Positions 22,078 through 34,619 of a stretch of DNA of 64,000 bases are shown here, one piece after another. The notes under the pieces were generated by a model. That model was not told where the DNA came from. It worked only from the letters and a program-made list of their open reading frames with translations, and searched no databases. Every line of letters begins with the position of its first letter. Position 1 is the first letter of the stretch. The translations under genes were made by a program, and so were the position numbers. This DNA is from Iris pallida (lineage: Eukaryota > Streptophyta > Magnoliopsida > Asparagales > Iridaceae): contig JANAVB010009599.1 of NCBI GenBank assembly GCA_029216955.1, positions 4,987,264 to 5,051,263 of the forward strand. Direction: 5' to 3'.

Positions 22078-23600
22078 TTTCTAACAGCACAACCAGAATT
22101 GTTCGCCAATCTTCAGAAGATGGGAATAGAGATAGTTTTCCCTACCAATGTGACATTGATGGCCAGCATACAAGTTCAGTCCAGTATAGTTGAGAGGATC
22201 AAGATAGCTCAGTCGACGGATTCTAAGCTTCAGCGGCTCAGAGAAGAGTATGAAGCAGGACGGAGAGCAGAGTTATGTATTCTTGAGGATGGTACACTCC
22301 AACATGGGAGGCGTCTTTGTGTACCCAGTGGTGATATCTGACAGGAGATCATGGCAGAGGCTCACAGTTCTCAGTATTCAATTCATCCTGGTGGCACGAA
22401 GATGTACCGAGACATCCGTCAGCATTTCTGGTGGAATGGCATGAGGAGGGAGATAGCCCAGTTTGTCTCCCAATGTTTAGTTTGCTAACAAGTTAAAGCT
22501 GAACATCAGAGACCAGCCGGACTTCTTCAATCCTTACCGATTCCAAAGTGGAAGTGGGAGCATATAACCATGGATTTTGTAACTGGGTTACCTAGATCTC
22601 CAGCTGGAAGAGATGCTATATGGGTTATCGTCGATCATCTCATGAAGGTAGCTTATTTTCTTCCATTTAGAGTTGGTTAGTCGACGGATCAACTAGTAAA
22701 GATGTACCTAAGGCAGATTGTCAGATTGCATGGAGTGCCAGTTAGTATCATATCAGACAGAGATTCATGATTCACATCGCACTTTTGGCAGAGTCTTTAA
22801 GAGAGTTTGGGGACTCGCCTCAAGTTCAGTTCAGCATATCATCTGCAGACAGATGGTCAGTCAGAACGTACGATTCAGACTCTTGAAGATATGTTACGAT
22901 CATGTACACGCAACTTTGGTGGTTCGTGGTAAGATCACCTGCATCTCATGGAGTTCTCCTATAATAATAGTTTCCAGGCCAGTATCCAGATGGTACCCTT
23001 TGAGGCCTTGTACGGCAGAAAGTACAGATCTTCGTTAACCTGGGATGATATAGGTCAGAGATAGATGCTTGGTCTAGAGATGATTACGCAGACAATCGAA
23101 GTGGTCAGACAAGTCAGAGATCATCTTTGAGTTTCCTAAGATCGCCAGCGTCTCATCGGCGTCCCCTTGAGTTCTCTGTCGGCGACCACGTATTCCTTAG
23201 GATCATGCCTACTCGTCGCGTCATTCGATTCGGCGTACGGGAAAATCTTAGTACTAGGTATATATGGCCGTTCGATATACTTGAGCGAGTAGGTGATGTG
23301 TCCTATCGTCTCGCTCTTTTGCCGTCATTACGTGAGGTACATGACGCGTTCCATGTATCCCAATTGCGACAGTATATCCCGGATCCGAGCCATATCCTTG
23401 ATCATTCGAAATTGGTTGTTGGTACCAAACTTTCGTATGAGGAAAGACCCGTATCCATATTGGACCGAAGAGAGAAGTTACTCAAGAACAAGACTATTAG
23501 TTTAGTTCGTATTGCTTGGGGTCATCACTCTTTGGGTAAGTCAACGTGGGAGCGTGAGGATGATATCCGCTCGTGATATCCACACATGTTTGACTCATAA
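22078..23600 (+). pseudogene. Element A integrase and chromodomain
   Basis: Would insert the cDNA and target it to chromatin. An HHCC-like zinc site runs through the QHFWWNGM block to QCLVC (then a stop), followed by the core with [20 protein letters not shown] and SIISDRDS, and a frameshift near 22790. The end has SYRLALLPSLREVHDAFHVS and the Tekay-type chromodomain SLVRIAWGHHSLGKSTWERE. At 23574-23576 CGA is TGA in the conserved RSRYPxMF end. At least five stops and two frameshifts. Confidence 0.87.
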
Positions 23601-23749
23601 GGTATAATATCTTCCTTATGCCTTATGCTTTTAATTCCTTGCTTGCATGAATATTTACTTGATTGACTGCTAGTCATAGCTTGCTTATGATTAATATAGC
23701 CTGCCCCGACACCTCTAGCCTCTTGATTAAATTTTGAGGACAAAATTCT

Positions 23750-23766
23750 TTTAAGGTGGGTAGAGT
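23750..23766 (+). other. Element A polypurine tract
   Basis: AAGGTGGGTAGAG directly before the 3' LTR. The same arrangement is present in element B (48004-48016) and element C (36833-36846). It would prime plus-strand DNA synthesis. Confidence 0.7.
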
Positions 23767-26308
23767 TGTCACTCCCGTTTTCCGTTATACGTATTGTCAG
23801 CTTACGTGTACGGATTTCTGATGTTCATCAGGTGACCCATAGTTAGACTTGTCTTCCTTAGTCTGATCCTGGTTTAATCTTGTCTTGGTTTATTTTGGTT
23901 CATTTTGGTTCGGCTTGGCTTGGTTTGGTTTTGTGTGATTTGAGATGAAAGGGGTTGATATATAAGTCAACTTTTCTCTCTTTCTTCATTACTCTCATTT
24001 ACTTCTTCTTCTTCTTCCTTTACTCTCCTACCAACCTAGAGAGCTAGGCAAGTGTTAGCTTGCTTCATGAGAGAACTCATTTCTATTTATTCCATTTTCC
24101 CTCTTACATGATTTCAATACACTTTAGAACTAAATTTTTTTCGATTTGGTGGATATTTTCTTGTAGATCTAAGTTTATGTTATTTTTTGTTTTCCTTAGT
24201 TTTGATCTATCAAACTTGTTTGTTTTCAAAATCTATTTGTTCTATATTGTAGTGAATTTCATTCTACCCCATTTTGATCTATAGAAGTCTAATTTTCGAC
24301 TTAAATCGGAGGTTAGACGGAGCTTGGAAGCCATGGCTTCAATGGCTCATCTTTTTGAATTTTAGAGAAGATGAGCAGTGTTGCCTTGGCCGCATGAGCC
24401 TCGTCCGCATGAAGTACTGCAGACTTCATTGCTTGCCGCATGGAGCCTTGGCCGCATGAAGTCCTGCGAACTTCATTGCTTGCCGCATGAAGTCTTGGCC
24501 GTATGAAGTCCTATAGATTTCATTGTTTGCCGCATGAAGCTTTGGCCACATGAAGTCCTGCGGACTACATGCCTTGCCGCATGACCCCTGGCCGCATGAA
24601 GTCATACAGACTGCATGCTTCGCCACATGAGTCTTGACCACATGCCTTGGCTGCATGCCTCAGCCCCCTGCAAGTTCATATTTAGTATGTAGTTTTATGT
24701 TTAAATTGCTTACATTTTGTACTCAGCCTAACTTACGACTACCCGATTTGATGATTGTGAATCTTGGGCATATCTTGTATTAACTTAGCCATGAGCACGA
24801 CATGATACATGAACACGACATGACAATACGAACTTGACATGGAATTCTTGATAGTGGCCCGTCGAGGCGCACTCTTGACAAGTAACAAATAAACCTGGCA
24901 TAGCATGATAAGCTTGATAGTGGCCCGTCGAGGCGCACTCCTGACAAGTAACAATTAACTCTCGTCTTGACACCGTAGGCAATTTCTCTTGACTATGTCT
25001 GCACAAGCTACAAGTCTCGTCTTGCATCATGTCTAGGACAAGGATTCCTGAGTACCACGGTCAGGAATTCAGACTGAATCTGGCTAGGGTAATGATTAGA
25101 TAAATCAAGTAGCTCATATAAATAGAGGTATTTCGGCTGCAAGCAATCTAGTTATCTGGGCGCCTTCCTTGTGGACTTGTAGCCTGCCGTCGAGTAGGGG
25201 ACATTTTCTGCTCACTGTCATGTGGGGCACTTCATGAAACAAGTACTATGCACACTGTCATGTGTTGCACTCCAAGTCACCTAATAATTCTTGATAACTC
25301 TTGCACTTGCGTCTGGAAAGCCAGGATAGTCTGCAAGGCTTGTGGTCGTAGGAATATCTCTTTGGATCTTGCTAGTAACTAGGCTTGTGATAACCCTAGT
25401 TAGTTAAAGTATCAAGCCGTACTTATTGCTTGGCCGTAAATGTTGGATGGAGTCCAATCTTGTCTAGTCTTGTTTGGATCCTGTACATGGTTATCTCAGG
25501 ATATGCTTGCTTATGCTTTACTCTTGTCGATAATTGGTTAGAGACTAAGCTCTGTTCAGGTGAAGGGTTACAACCCCGGTCCTTATTTGATTTAAGGGTT
25601 ATAACTTGGTTACCGGAATAGTCCCTTAGTTGTCTTATTGTTTATCACCTTGTTTTTCCTAACTCATGTCTTATGTTATCATTTATGTCTCATGTGCTAA
25701 TATGCTGGTTTTAGTTCTTAAGTGAAGCCTCCTTTGTAGCATTTGCTCTTTCTGGGGTCTGACCCAGCTGGATTTGTATTGCCAGATTTTTGAGCAGTAC
25801 CCGAGGATCCCCCAGCCTTCCAGCCAGATGGTGAACACTAGACGTAACCCTTACAACGAGTGGATTTTATTTTGCTCTCGTACTATATTGTAAATTATTC
25901 TTTTCAGGCGTTTAGCCGCCGAGCTCGTGTTAGCTCGTGTTGAATACTTATATTTCTTGTCTGCCTAAGGGCTGTAACATGATTTACAAATCCTAGGGTT
26001 GATCATGTATGACTGAAACTCTTGCTAGTCCTTGTATTTTGTATGACTAGCTTCATGATCATCTGTATATGAAATGTATGGGACGCCTTACTATTGAATA
26101 TTTGATGGTCTAACATCTTGTAACTATTATTACTGCTTAAGATTGAGACACTAGGCTTGTTCTTGACCATAAGAGACTGATAGCTTGTAGATAAACCCTC
26201 ATACATCTAGACAGTCGTGACCGTGTATCGAGGTGGATTACACTTCTATATATATAGTTGGCTGTGTCTATCCCCCACTCTCCAGTATTCTAGTTCTGGG
26301 GCGTGACA
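23767..26308 (+). repeat. Element A 3' LTR (2542 bp)
   Basis: TGTCACTCCCG to GGGCGTGACA. Collinear with the 5' LTR, with many substitutions and small indels, so the insertion is not recent. Confidence 0.92.
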
Positions 26309-26940
26309 CCAGGTGCGCAGCTCTCCGACTCCAATATGGCTATTGAAGCAGTTATTGAACAGGGCAGAGCACAAACCTGTGGCTCTTCGGGTTGGCAATC
26401 AATCCAAACCAGGTATCTTGGACCTTGAAGACCTCCGAAATGTTGTTCAGGTTCGAACCCCTTATACCAAACGCTCATGACCATCTCAAAACTCTAAAGT
26501 TGTCCTACACCAAGACTACAACTTCTTTGAACGAAGAGATCTACAACCAACAGTCGACTTATGCAAGGCCTATGGCCGTTCGAAGCTAAGTCGGGGTTGA
26601 GCATGACAGAGGAATATCAAGAAGCTATGGACAAGGACTTACCCAAAAGCTTCTCTTTATATAAGATGTGTGGTCCAACCCATACACCACGTAGAAGTCG
26701 GTCAAAGGACTCCGAAGTAATGGGATGAACCTAGGATTCAGCACAATGAATCTCATTTAATAGGTTCATTTGACTAAATCTTAGTCTACCGCTTCTCGAG
26801 CCCCCCCAAAAATGGTGACAATTAAGAAGATGTTGACTCAGCCACTCAAAGGCAATCATTAATCTTCTTAGGAGCACAGTGACTTCGCCAGTTCATAAAA
26901 GCACAGCTCCTTCAGTCCATCCCAGAAGCACAGCTGCTTT

Positions 26941-27620
26941 ATGGCTCCTTCTTTGGTCTCTCATAGCTTTCCAGAAGTCCAGACCCTTCAACGGCTTCCT
27001 TCATTGGTCTCTCAGAGCTTTCTAGAAGCGCAGCCCCTTCAACGACTTTCTTCATTGGTCTCTCAGAGCTTCACAGAAGTGTAACCCCTTTTCGGCTCCT
27101 TTATTGGTCTCTCAGAGCTTCCTAGAAATGCAGCCCATCAACGGCTTCCTTCATTGGTCTCTCAGAGCTTCCCAAAAGCGCAGCCCCTTCAACGACTTCC
27201 TTTATTGGTCTCTCAGAGCTTCATAGAAGCGCAGTCCCTTCATGGCTCCTTCATTGGTTTCTTGGAGCTTTCCAGAAGCGTAGCCCCTTCATTGGTTTCC
27301 TTCATTGGTCTCGCAGAGTTTCCTAGAAATGCAGTCCCCTCACGGCTCCTCCATTGATCTCTCAGAGCTTCCAAGAAGTGCAGCCCCTTCAATAGCTCCT
27401 TCAGCTTACCAGAAGTGCAGCCCCTTAAATGGTCCTTCATTGGTCTATCAGAGCTTCCCAGAAGTGCAGCCCCTTAAACGGCTCATTCATTGGTCACTCA
27501 GAGCTTACAAGAAGCGTACCACCTTCAACAGCTCCTTCATTGGTCTCTTAGAGCTTTACAGAAGTGAAACCCCTTAACGGCTCCTTCATTGATCTCTTAG
27601 AGCTTCAAGAAGCACAGTCT
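26941..27620 (+). repeat. About 50-bp tandem repeat, some 14 copies, in D1
   Basis: Unit approximates GGCTCCTTCATTGGTCTCTC + AGAGCTTCCCAGAAGCGCAG + CCCCTTCAAC. Copies diverge by several bases, and one is shortened near 27390. The matching place in D2 has no comparable array. Confidence 0.9.
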
Positions 27621-27790
27621 CCTCGTCGCCCAAAAGCGCTTTGACTTTTTCGCCTCAAAAGCAGTCTTTTCGTCGCGTAAAAGTGCAGTGACTTCATCAT
27701 CTCAAATCACAGTCTCCTTATCGCCCAAAAGTGCAGTGACTTTGTTGCCTCAGAAGAAGTATCGTCGTCGCCCAATAGTATAGTGACTTT
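27621..27790 (+). repeat. About 50-bp tandem repeat, four copies, in D1
   Basis: Units like CGCCCAAAAGTGCAGTGACT followed by TTGTTGCCTCAGAAG. A related, more diverged series is at 29760-29940 in D2, so this one predates the split of D1 and D2. Confidence 0.75.
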
Positions 27791-28367
27791 GATGTGCCCT
27801 AAAAGTGCAGCTCATATAGCGTACAGCTCCACTACAACGTGGCATCATACCACGTGGCCAGTATGGTAGTCGTATCTCTTCAAATATGATCACATCTTTT
27901 TTGTTCAAAATAGTTATGTCTCCTTAAGATACAACCATATCTCTTCAGATACAACCACATCCTGTTCGTTTGAACAGTTGTATCTCCATAGGATACCAAC
28001 ATATTCAGTTTGTTTAAACAACCGTATCTCTTCAGATACAATCAAATTTGGTCTGTTCAAACTGCTACTCCTGAGATAAAGTTGGGATCCAATTTATTTG
28101 AACTACCATTCTTTCGACAGTGAGCAAAATCTATTCAATTTCATTCGAGCAAGATCGTGAAGCATTGGGCACACTCCATGTGTCAGTTACTCGTCCATGT
28201 TGATAAAGGATTCTAACTGTCTATGATCTCGATCACAGAGAATTCCAACAAATTGCCACGTGTCAGTTCAGCAACAGCCATCATAGAGTCGTTACAACAG
28301 ATTTCAATAATATCTTGCACACGTCCTGCGCGTCAAAACCCTTTTCGTATATCATATATGTGCAGCG

Positions 28368-28376
28368 TATAAATAG
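28368..28376 (+). promoter_or_regulatory. D1 LTR TATA box
   Basis: TATAAATAG, with the identical box at 30303-30311 in D2. It precedes the conserved LTR 3' part. Confidence 0.6.
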
Positions 28377-28551
28377 AAGGAGTCTTCCTTCATTCAAGAG
28401 GCTTCGACGTCTTCTTGATTGGCAACCCATACTACCTCTCACAGGCATCAAAGAGTTAGAGCAAGTTCAGTTCGTCATCATATCGTCAATGAAGTAAATA
28501 AGCCGCTGTAGTGCTCTAGAAGAATAAAAAATACAGTAACCACAGGTGCAG

Positions 28552-30320
28552 GGGGTACTCTTATTACCCCTCCAGCTTTATACAGGCGCAGGCGATCAGA
28601 CGCACAGACCAGCCAAAGACGAAGACATTCTCAGAATGAAGTTCAGAAAAGACTCTTTTTGTTAATCATGGCTACAAAGGTCTATCACAGACTTATCGCA
28701 ATTACATAAGAGAGAAACTTCTTGAATCCTAATTACAGGAATCATTGGCAAAGTCTTTACTACATAAGTGAATAGAAACTCCTATAGATCTACGAGAAGG
28801 TTCGTTTCACCAGGCAGCCTTCGCAGTGTGATCATCATAGACAAAAAGACCAGAGGAGATGTATACAGTCTCCATCAAAGTCTCCTTCCTACTGACTCAT
28901 AACATCGTCAAAGCAAATCATCTCGCCGTCGAGAGAAGCTGGGACTCCAATATATACAGAAGCAGTGGAAGACCCAGACCACAGTACGGCGAAGTCCCGC
29001 AGCCCTTAATGAGTGGGGCAGAGCACGGTCGGCTGCTCATCGGATGAGCAACCAATCCTAACCCCATAGTCAGGACCTCAAAGACCTCCAAGGCGTCGCC
29101 CAGGTTCGAACTCCTCATGAGAAGCGTTCCAACATGTTCAAAGGCTCATTAACAGTTCTTCTACGAAGCCATAGCCCCTTTGAACGAAGGAATCCTCAAC
29201 CAAAATCTGACTCAGACAAGGCCAACCACCGCTCGAAGTTAAGTCTAGATCCAGCATGGTGTTGAAGGACAAAAAGAAGAAGACGTGACTCTTCAGAAGA
29301 TACTCTCCCTTTATATAGGGCGGGCGTGGTCCAAAACACAGGCTACATGGCGGACGGTCAAAATTCTCTTATTAAAGGGATGAACCTAGGACTCAGCAAG
29401 ATAAAACTCATTAAATAAAGTTCATTCGACTAAGTCCTAGACTATCCTAGGGCCCCTTAAAATTTTCCAAGTAACGGTGGCAATTAAGAGGAAGTCGTTT
29501 ATTAAGCAGCAGTCATTCATTGCTTTTTAAAAGAAGACTTCAAAGCCAATGTCTTCAATCCAGAGACGCAGCTACATTCCTGTGCCAACCTTAGGTGTAG
29601 ACTGGTGATGTTTTTACACAAACTCAACACCAACGACACAGCACTCTGCACCGACCCAGAAGCTTAACTACCTTTCGTCGGAGACTTGGGAGACACCATT
29701 TGCCTCAAGAACAAGCCCGACTGCTACTCAAAAGTACAATAAAATGGTTTATCTGAAGGCTCAGCCTACTTGTCGCCATATAGTACAGTGACTTTACCCG
29801 AAACACAGCCTACTCGTTGCCCCTAAAAGCATAGAGGCCCCACTGTCTTCGAAACATAGTCTACTTGTCACCCTAAAGCACAGAGGTTCCGTCGTCTCCA
29901 GAAGCATAGTCTACTGTCGCCCTAGAAGCACATCCAGCCTTGCGTGAAGCACAGATGGCATGGTCCCACCCAATCGGTTTGCTTAAACAACCTCTCTCAA
30001 AGATAGGCTTGAGATTGATCAAGTTGATAAATGTAGATTGATTTAAATCTCGGACGAAGATTACACATAATCTAAATTTGAGATGAAATCCCAATATTTG
30101 CTCGACTACATCTGAACAAGCAAATCGGCACGCGCCACATGTCACCTTCTTCGGTTGTTTTGATAACCATCGGAGATCTCGTTTGAGGGGAATCTCAATA
30201 TCAGCCACGTGTCAGCGCCACAGAAACCCGCACCGTGTAAGGACGACAGATTCCTTTATATCGCGAAACGCTAATGCATATAGCATATGTGTCCCTCTCT
30301 CCTATAAATAGAAGAGGTTT
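28552..30320 (+). repeat. D2 LTR, left part
   Basis: Collinear with D1. Non-coding. Includes a GGGCAGAGCACGGTCGGC block, a GATGAACCTAGGACTCAGCA block, a diverged set of 'CACAGAGG' units (29760-29940) and a TATAAATAG box at 30303. Cut at 30320 by element C. Confidence 0.6.
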
Positions 30321-31899
30321 TGTAACACCCACTTTTCTAAAATGAGGGTAATTTTGAACTTTTGTAAAACTTTATTATTTAATAATAGGATTTATGATTT
30401 ATGGGAATTTTTAATTAATTTAATACTATTTAAAATTGGTAAATTATAATTTTGATGTGTTAGCTAGTTAACCCTAGAATTGTTGAGCCTAGAAACTAAC
30501 TATGACCATGGGGACCTAACCATGTAATTAGAATGACTATTTACAACATTTTTGGCTTGAGGATATTTTGGTCATTTTGACTTTTTGGTGATTTTGAAAT
30601 TTTATTAATAAAATATATGCTATTTATTTAGTTGAGACTTGACCTAAAATATTAGCCTAATCTAGATTAGCCTTGAGCTTAGAGTCTTGATTCGAATAAC
30701 CTAGTAAATGACAAGATTAACAATATCTGGATATTTTTAAGTAGGATATTTTCTCCTTAGGATATTTGTAGAAAGAAAGCCTTAGGACTAAATTGAACCA
30801 ATGGGAGGACTTAAAATTTGGTGGAGAATCCTTAGCCACCCATCTACATCTAAACCCACTATAGGTAGGTTAGCCTCCTTTCCTTTCATTTCATTCCATC
30901 TTGTCTGTTTTCCTTCACAAAGTGTTCTTCCCCAAATTATAGAGCTTCTCTCTTTGATTTGATCTCCAAATCCTTACATCCCTCCACCAAAACTTTCATC
31001 CAACCTTCTCATACTACCAAGGAAGGGTGCTAGCAAAGATTTGGAGCAAAGTACAAGAAGGAGTGTCCTTTTTGGAAGATCTTCGTATCGTAGCCGTGTC
31101 CTTGGGAGTATCATTGGGATTCCACTCTCAATAGGTAAAACCAACCGTCTAAATTGATTTCCTACGCATAGTAGTTAGTTTTGAATCCATAGGATCAACT
31201 CCCATGCATGTACCCTATTTAGATTCAAATTTGAGGCCATTTGGAGCTCTCTTGAGGATTTTAGATATGTGTCTTGTGTCCTACTTGATAGATCCCAAAT
31301 TAGGATACCCCATGTGTATGTATGTATGCTAATAGTTTAAATAGATATTTAAATTCAGTTTTAAAATGGTTAGAGAGTGGATTGATCTTAGTTAGGATGG
31401 TTAGAATGAGTTTTATTTGGATACCTATGTTGGTATCCAAGTATCTTGGCCTACATGTGTTTCTTTTGTCCAAAATAACTTAAATTCGTCATAATATTCA
31501 TCCACATTTTTATTAACCAAAGCAACTTAGAAATGTCATAACTTTTAGCTTATAACTCCGCTTAATCTCCCTTTTTTTAAAGAACCGTATCGAAGTTAGC
31601 ATTCCAAATATATATTTTAATAAGCCAAATTCTTTGTGGAACTTTCTGTAAAACTATTTGAATGTCAGCTGTCCGAAAGACAAACGCGTTTCGGTATTTT
31701 TGCGATTTCGGGAGCTTCCGAACACGAAAATGTGATCCGTTTGAAGTTTCGGAAATCTAAACGAAGGGCTACCACATACTTTAATCCTAGAATTTAGTGA
31801 AGGCCCAATTGGAACAGTATTGGTTTTAAGTAGAAGAGTGACTATACGACATAGGCATTTTGTGTAACCTATGAGCCTATGTAGTATGGATATTAAATG

Positions 31900-32800
31900 A
31901 ATGTAGAGTATGTAATGCATGATATGTCAGATGAATGAAATTAAATATATATGATATGTATCCTCTTTACATTAATGTATATATATGGTTGAATGTAAGC
32001 ATATAGGAATACAATCAATGTAATATATGTAAGCAATGAATAAATACATGAATAAAAGAATGATATACAATGTATGCATGAAAGTATATAATGAATGCTA
32101 GATACGAATGCAAGTATACATGTAATGATAGATATGAATGCATAATGTATACATAATGTAATACAATATATAATGATAGCATGTATGGTAATGTAGAATA
32201 TATGATGCAAGCATTTATATGTCTACCGTTTTTCCTTTTTTCTTACATTTTTCCTTCCCTTCCCTTTCTATTTCAATTTTCCCCCTTTTTTTCCTCTTCT
32301 ATTTTTACATATTGTATATAATATATATAGTGTATAGATGCATGTAAGTATGTAGTATGCATGAATGACATATATGTAATGAAAATAAGTATATGTATGC
32401 AACTTAATTATATGTGAATGGATATAATGCATGAACTGAAGTATGCATGTATATGTGATATGAATGAATGATATATATATATGTGTTAAGGTAATGTAAT
32501 TTATATATTCACATATATTTTGAGTTAAATATATGAGTTTGTATGCATATATTATATGTATGCATGTATGCAGGAATGAATGTAATATAATGTAGAGTAT
32601 GCATATATGAATATAATGTATGCAAGTATATAATGTATTCAAATATATATGTATACATCTATGTATGTATGTATAGGTGAATGAATGAATATAAGTATAC
32701 ATATATGATATGTATGTAGGCATGTATGTAATGTATCTATGTATACATGATATGTATGTATGCATGTATGTAATGTAAGTATGTATGCATTTCTATAAAC
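31900..32800. repeat. Degenerate ATGT/ATGA/TATG simple-sequence stretch
   Basis: About 0.9 kb of loosely repeated ATGTA, GAATGA and TATGCATG text. It creates spurious Tyr/His/Ile-rich minus-strand reading frames. The counterpart is at 38450-39340 in the 3' LTR. Confidence 0.85.
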
Positions 32801-33183
32801 TGAGTTAACCTATAACCTTTTGCACACATGCATTCATACACCCTTTGACACCATGTATCCCATGTCACATACACCAACCTATCACTAAATCTGAGAACAT
32901 TAACACATATCCTTTCACACACATGTCACACACACACTAACTTATTCTTTTACCTCTCCTTTTCTCTCTCTCTCTATGTATATAATGTATGTGCCTATAT
33001 ATAGCTTTCCTATATATATATCTATGTGAATGTGAATAATATATATACATTATAGGACTAAGTTTGTGTGCCTTGTTAGCTTATGGTTTAGTTTTGTGCT
33101 TGGTTTAGCAAGTGACATAGGCTATGAGTTAGTAGCTATATTGGATAATTGATTTGCATAGACTTAGTTTGTTTAGTCCTAGA

Positions 33184-33316
33184 ATTGACTAACCTAGACT
33201 AGTTGACCATTGTTGACCAAATCCTAGCTAGTTTGACCACAGTTGACTAGAGTTGACCTAGTTTGACTTTATAGTTGACCGGAGTTGACCAAGTGTTGAC
33301 GTTGATCTAGATTGAC
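33184..33316 (+). promoter_or_regulatory. Cluster of 11 TTGAC (W-box core) motifs
   Basis: Eleven same-strand TTGAC cores in about 133 bases, nine of them TTGACC or TTGACT within an AGTTGACC-like context. TTGAC[CT] is the recognition core of WRKY factors. Ten remain in the matching segment of the 3' LTR (39749-39872). Binding is inferred. Confidence 0.6.
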
Positions 33317-33648
33317 TTAGACTCATGTAGATTGCATTATAATTTTATTTACCATATAAATTGAACTCTTTATAACCTATATTGCTCTAACTAGGACTCT
33401 GTGACTCCAGTTGGCCATCTTTTTATATCAGCTGTTCAAGATATCAGGCGAGTACATTCTCTGATCGTTTCATACTTGTCACAATTTATATTCCTGCTCT
33501 AGATTACTTTACTTGATGCTGTCACGTTATCATCACGGATTGGTACTATATAGATCTTTTCATGGGATGTTATTCCCCTTAGCGGGCGCTTCGGATACTT
33601 CATATCGTGTGTTTCATTTAAATCATGTATTCCTTGCTCTTGCGTTAT

Positions 33649-33738
33649 TCATGTACACTCATGTTCTCTCATGTGCTTTCATGTACGATTATGTACTTTC
33701 ATGTGCTCTCATGTACGTTCATGTTTCCTCATGTGCTT
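33649..33738 (+). repeat. Strict 10-bp array, TCATGTNNNN x 9
   Basis: Nine consecutive decamers, each TCATGT (once TTATGT) plus four variable bases, with no length variation. The 3' LTR has the same nine-unit array at 40206-40295. Confidence 0.85.
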
Positions 33739-34138
33739 CGTGTATAACCAAAATATTATGTTCGTAACGTAACTTGACTGGATCCTTGTGTATTGATTGT
33801 GGGTAGGAGAGAGTATAAATGGTCATGTGATTTACCCATCATGTTCACTCTGTTACTTTTTATGTGTTATCATGTACAATACAGCCTTCTTGGCTGGTGT
33901 CCCTCATGTTCACTCATGTATATCATGTTCAACCCAAGCCAATTACATGCCATCTCGTACTCTAAATCACTAGTCACTTACAGTTCTTACTTATCATGTA
34001 TATATTTTCAGTTATCAAATATCTCTCTTGTTTTCATGTACATCTTCTTACAGCGTTTTATGTATCTTACTCTATTGCTTACTTTATATTTCCTGCCATG
34101 ATATGAACTGTGTGAGATGTATTGTGCTCGCTTCCCTT

Positions 34139-34280
34139 CTGACTGGACCTGTTGAAAATATTACAGATGATACCGAGGACTTCTTCCCAATCTACTATGG
34201 AACCCATCTAGACGACACTTGTGAGTTGGACCCATAGGAGGATCCAACTCTAGCTGAGGACGTCATCCATACTACTTAGA
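34139..34280 (+). other. Acidic reading frame in element C 5' LTR
   Basis: Encodes VENITDDTEDFFPIYY and HLDDTCELDP, then a TAG where the 3' LTR copy has CAG, then EDPTLAEDVIHTT. The 3' LTR copy (to 51088) is open. No family recognised. Confidence 0.4.
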
Positions 34281-34619
34281 CTAGATTAGCTATGTTTTAT
34301 CTTATTTCTTATGTCTTTTGTATTGACTTTAAATTTGTATTATTTTCTGGATGTTTGTGATATTATGTTATTTAGACACTTAGACTTTTCTTCGGTTTGT
34401 ATATTCTCTTTGAGATTTTATATTTATCATATCGTGCTATTTCTATCTCTAGATTTGTGATTGAGTTGTACCTTATGTGATTTGTCCTCCGTTCGAAGAG
34501 TATATCATATTGTATTTAATTTGTGATTGTGACCTAAGACAGCGTTCTACCGCCGACACTACGACGTAGACTGGACGTACCCACTTCTCGTGCCCCTACA
34601 CTGGGTGCGGGCCATTACA

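Larger units (their letters stand above)
16268..26308 (+). mobile_element. Element A: Ty3/gypsy chromovirus (Tekay type), defective
   Basis: A complete 10,041-bp element with perfect 5-bp target duplications CCAGG (16263-16267 and 26309-26313). LTRs start TGTTACTCCCG / TGTCACTCCCG and end GGGCATGATA / GGGCGTGACA. The internal order is gag, protease, RT, RNase H, integrase, chromodomain, i.e. Ty3/gypsy; the C-terminal SLVRIAWGHHSLGKSTWERE segment is the Tekay/Del-type chromodomain. Multiple stops and at least two frameshifts make it non-autonomous. It lies in D1. Confidence 0.93.
15961..28551 (+). mobile_element. D1: gypsy-like LTR copy, interrupted by element A
   Basis: The parts 15961-16267 and 26314-28551 are collinear with D2 (28552-30320 plus 51434-51610). 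Shared landmarks are AGACGAAGACATT-like text, CAGGCAGCCTTCGC/CCAGGTGCGCAGC, a GGGCAGAGCACxxxC block, GATGAACCTAGGA, a TATAAATAGAAG promoter box, and the downstream GTTAGAGCAAGT and GCCGCTGTAGTGCTC. It is non-coding and ends near 28551. D1 is an LTR adjoining the D2 LTR in the same orientation, either a solo LTR or the remains of a neighbouring element. Edges are approximate. Confidence 0.55.
30321..34619 (+). repeat. Element C 5' LTR (4299 bp)
   Basis: TGTAACACCCACTTTTC to GGGCCATTACA. Contains an ATGT/ATGA-rich stretch (31880-32800), a W-box cluster, a 10-bp array and a short acidic reading frame near the 3' end. Unusually long for a plant LTR. Confidence 0.92.

Noticed and set aside
22718..23038. 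Separate 106-aa ORF in element A
   Set aside because: It is an out-of-frame reading of the integrase core beyond a frameshift.
26941..27620. CRISPR-like array
   Set aside because: Units are contiguous and diverged with no spacers, and the context is a plant LTR; it is a minisatellite.
31941..32922. Minus-strand ORFs rich in Tyr, His, Ile and Thr (also 38449-39429)
   Set aside because: They are translations of degenerate ATGT/ATGA simple sequence in the element C LTRs, differ between the two LTRs, and show no domain.
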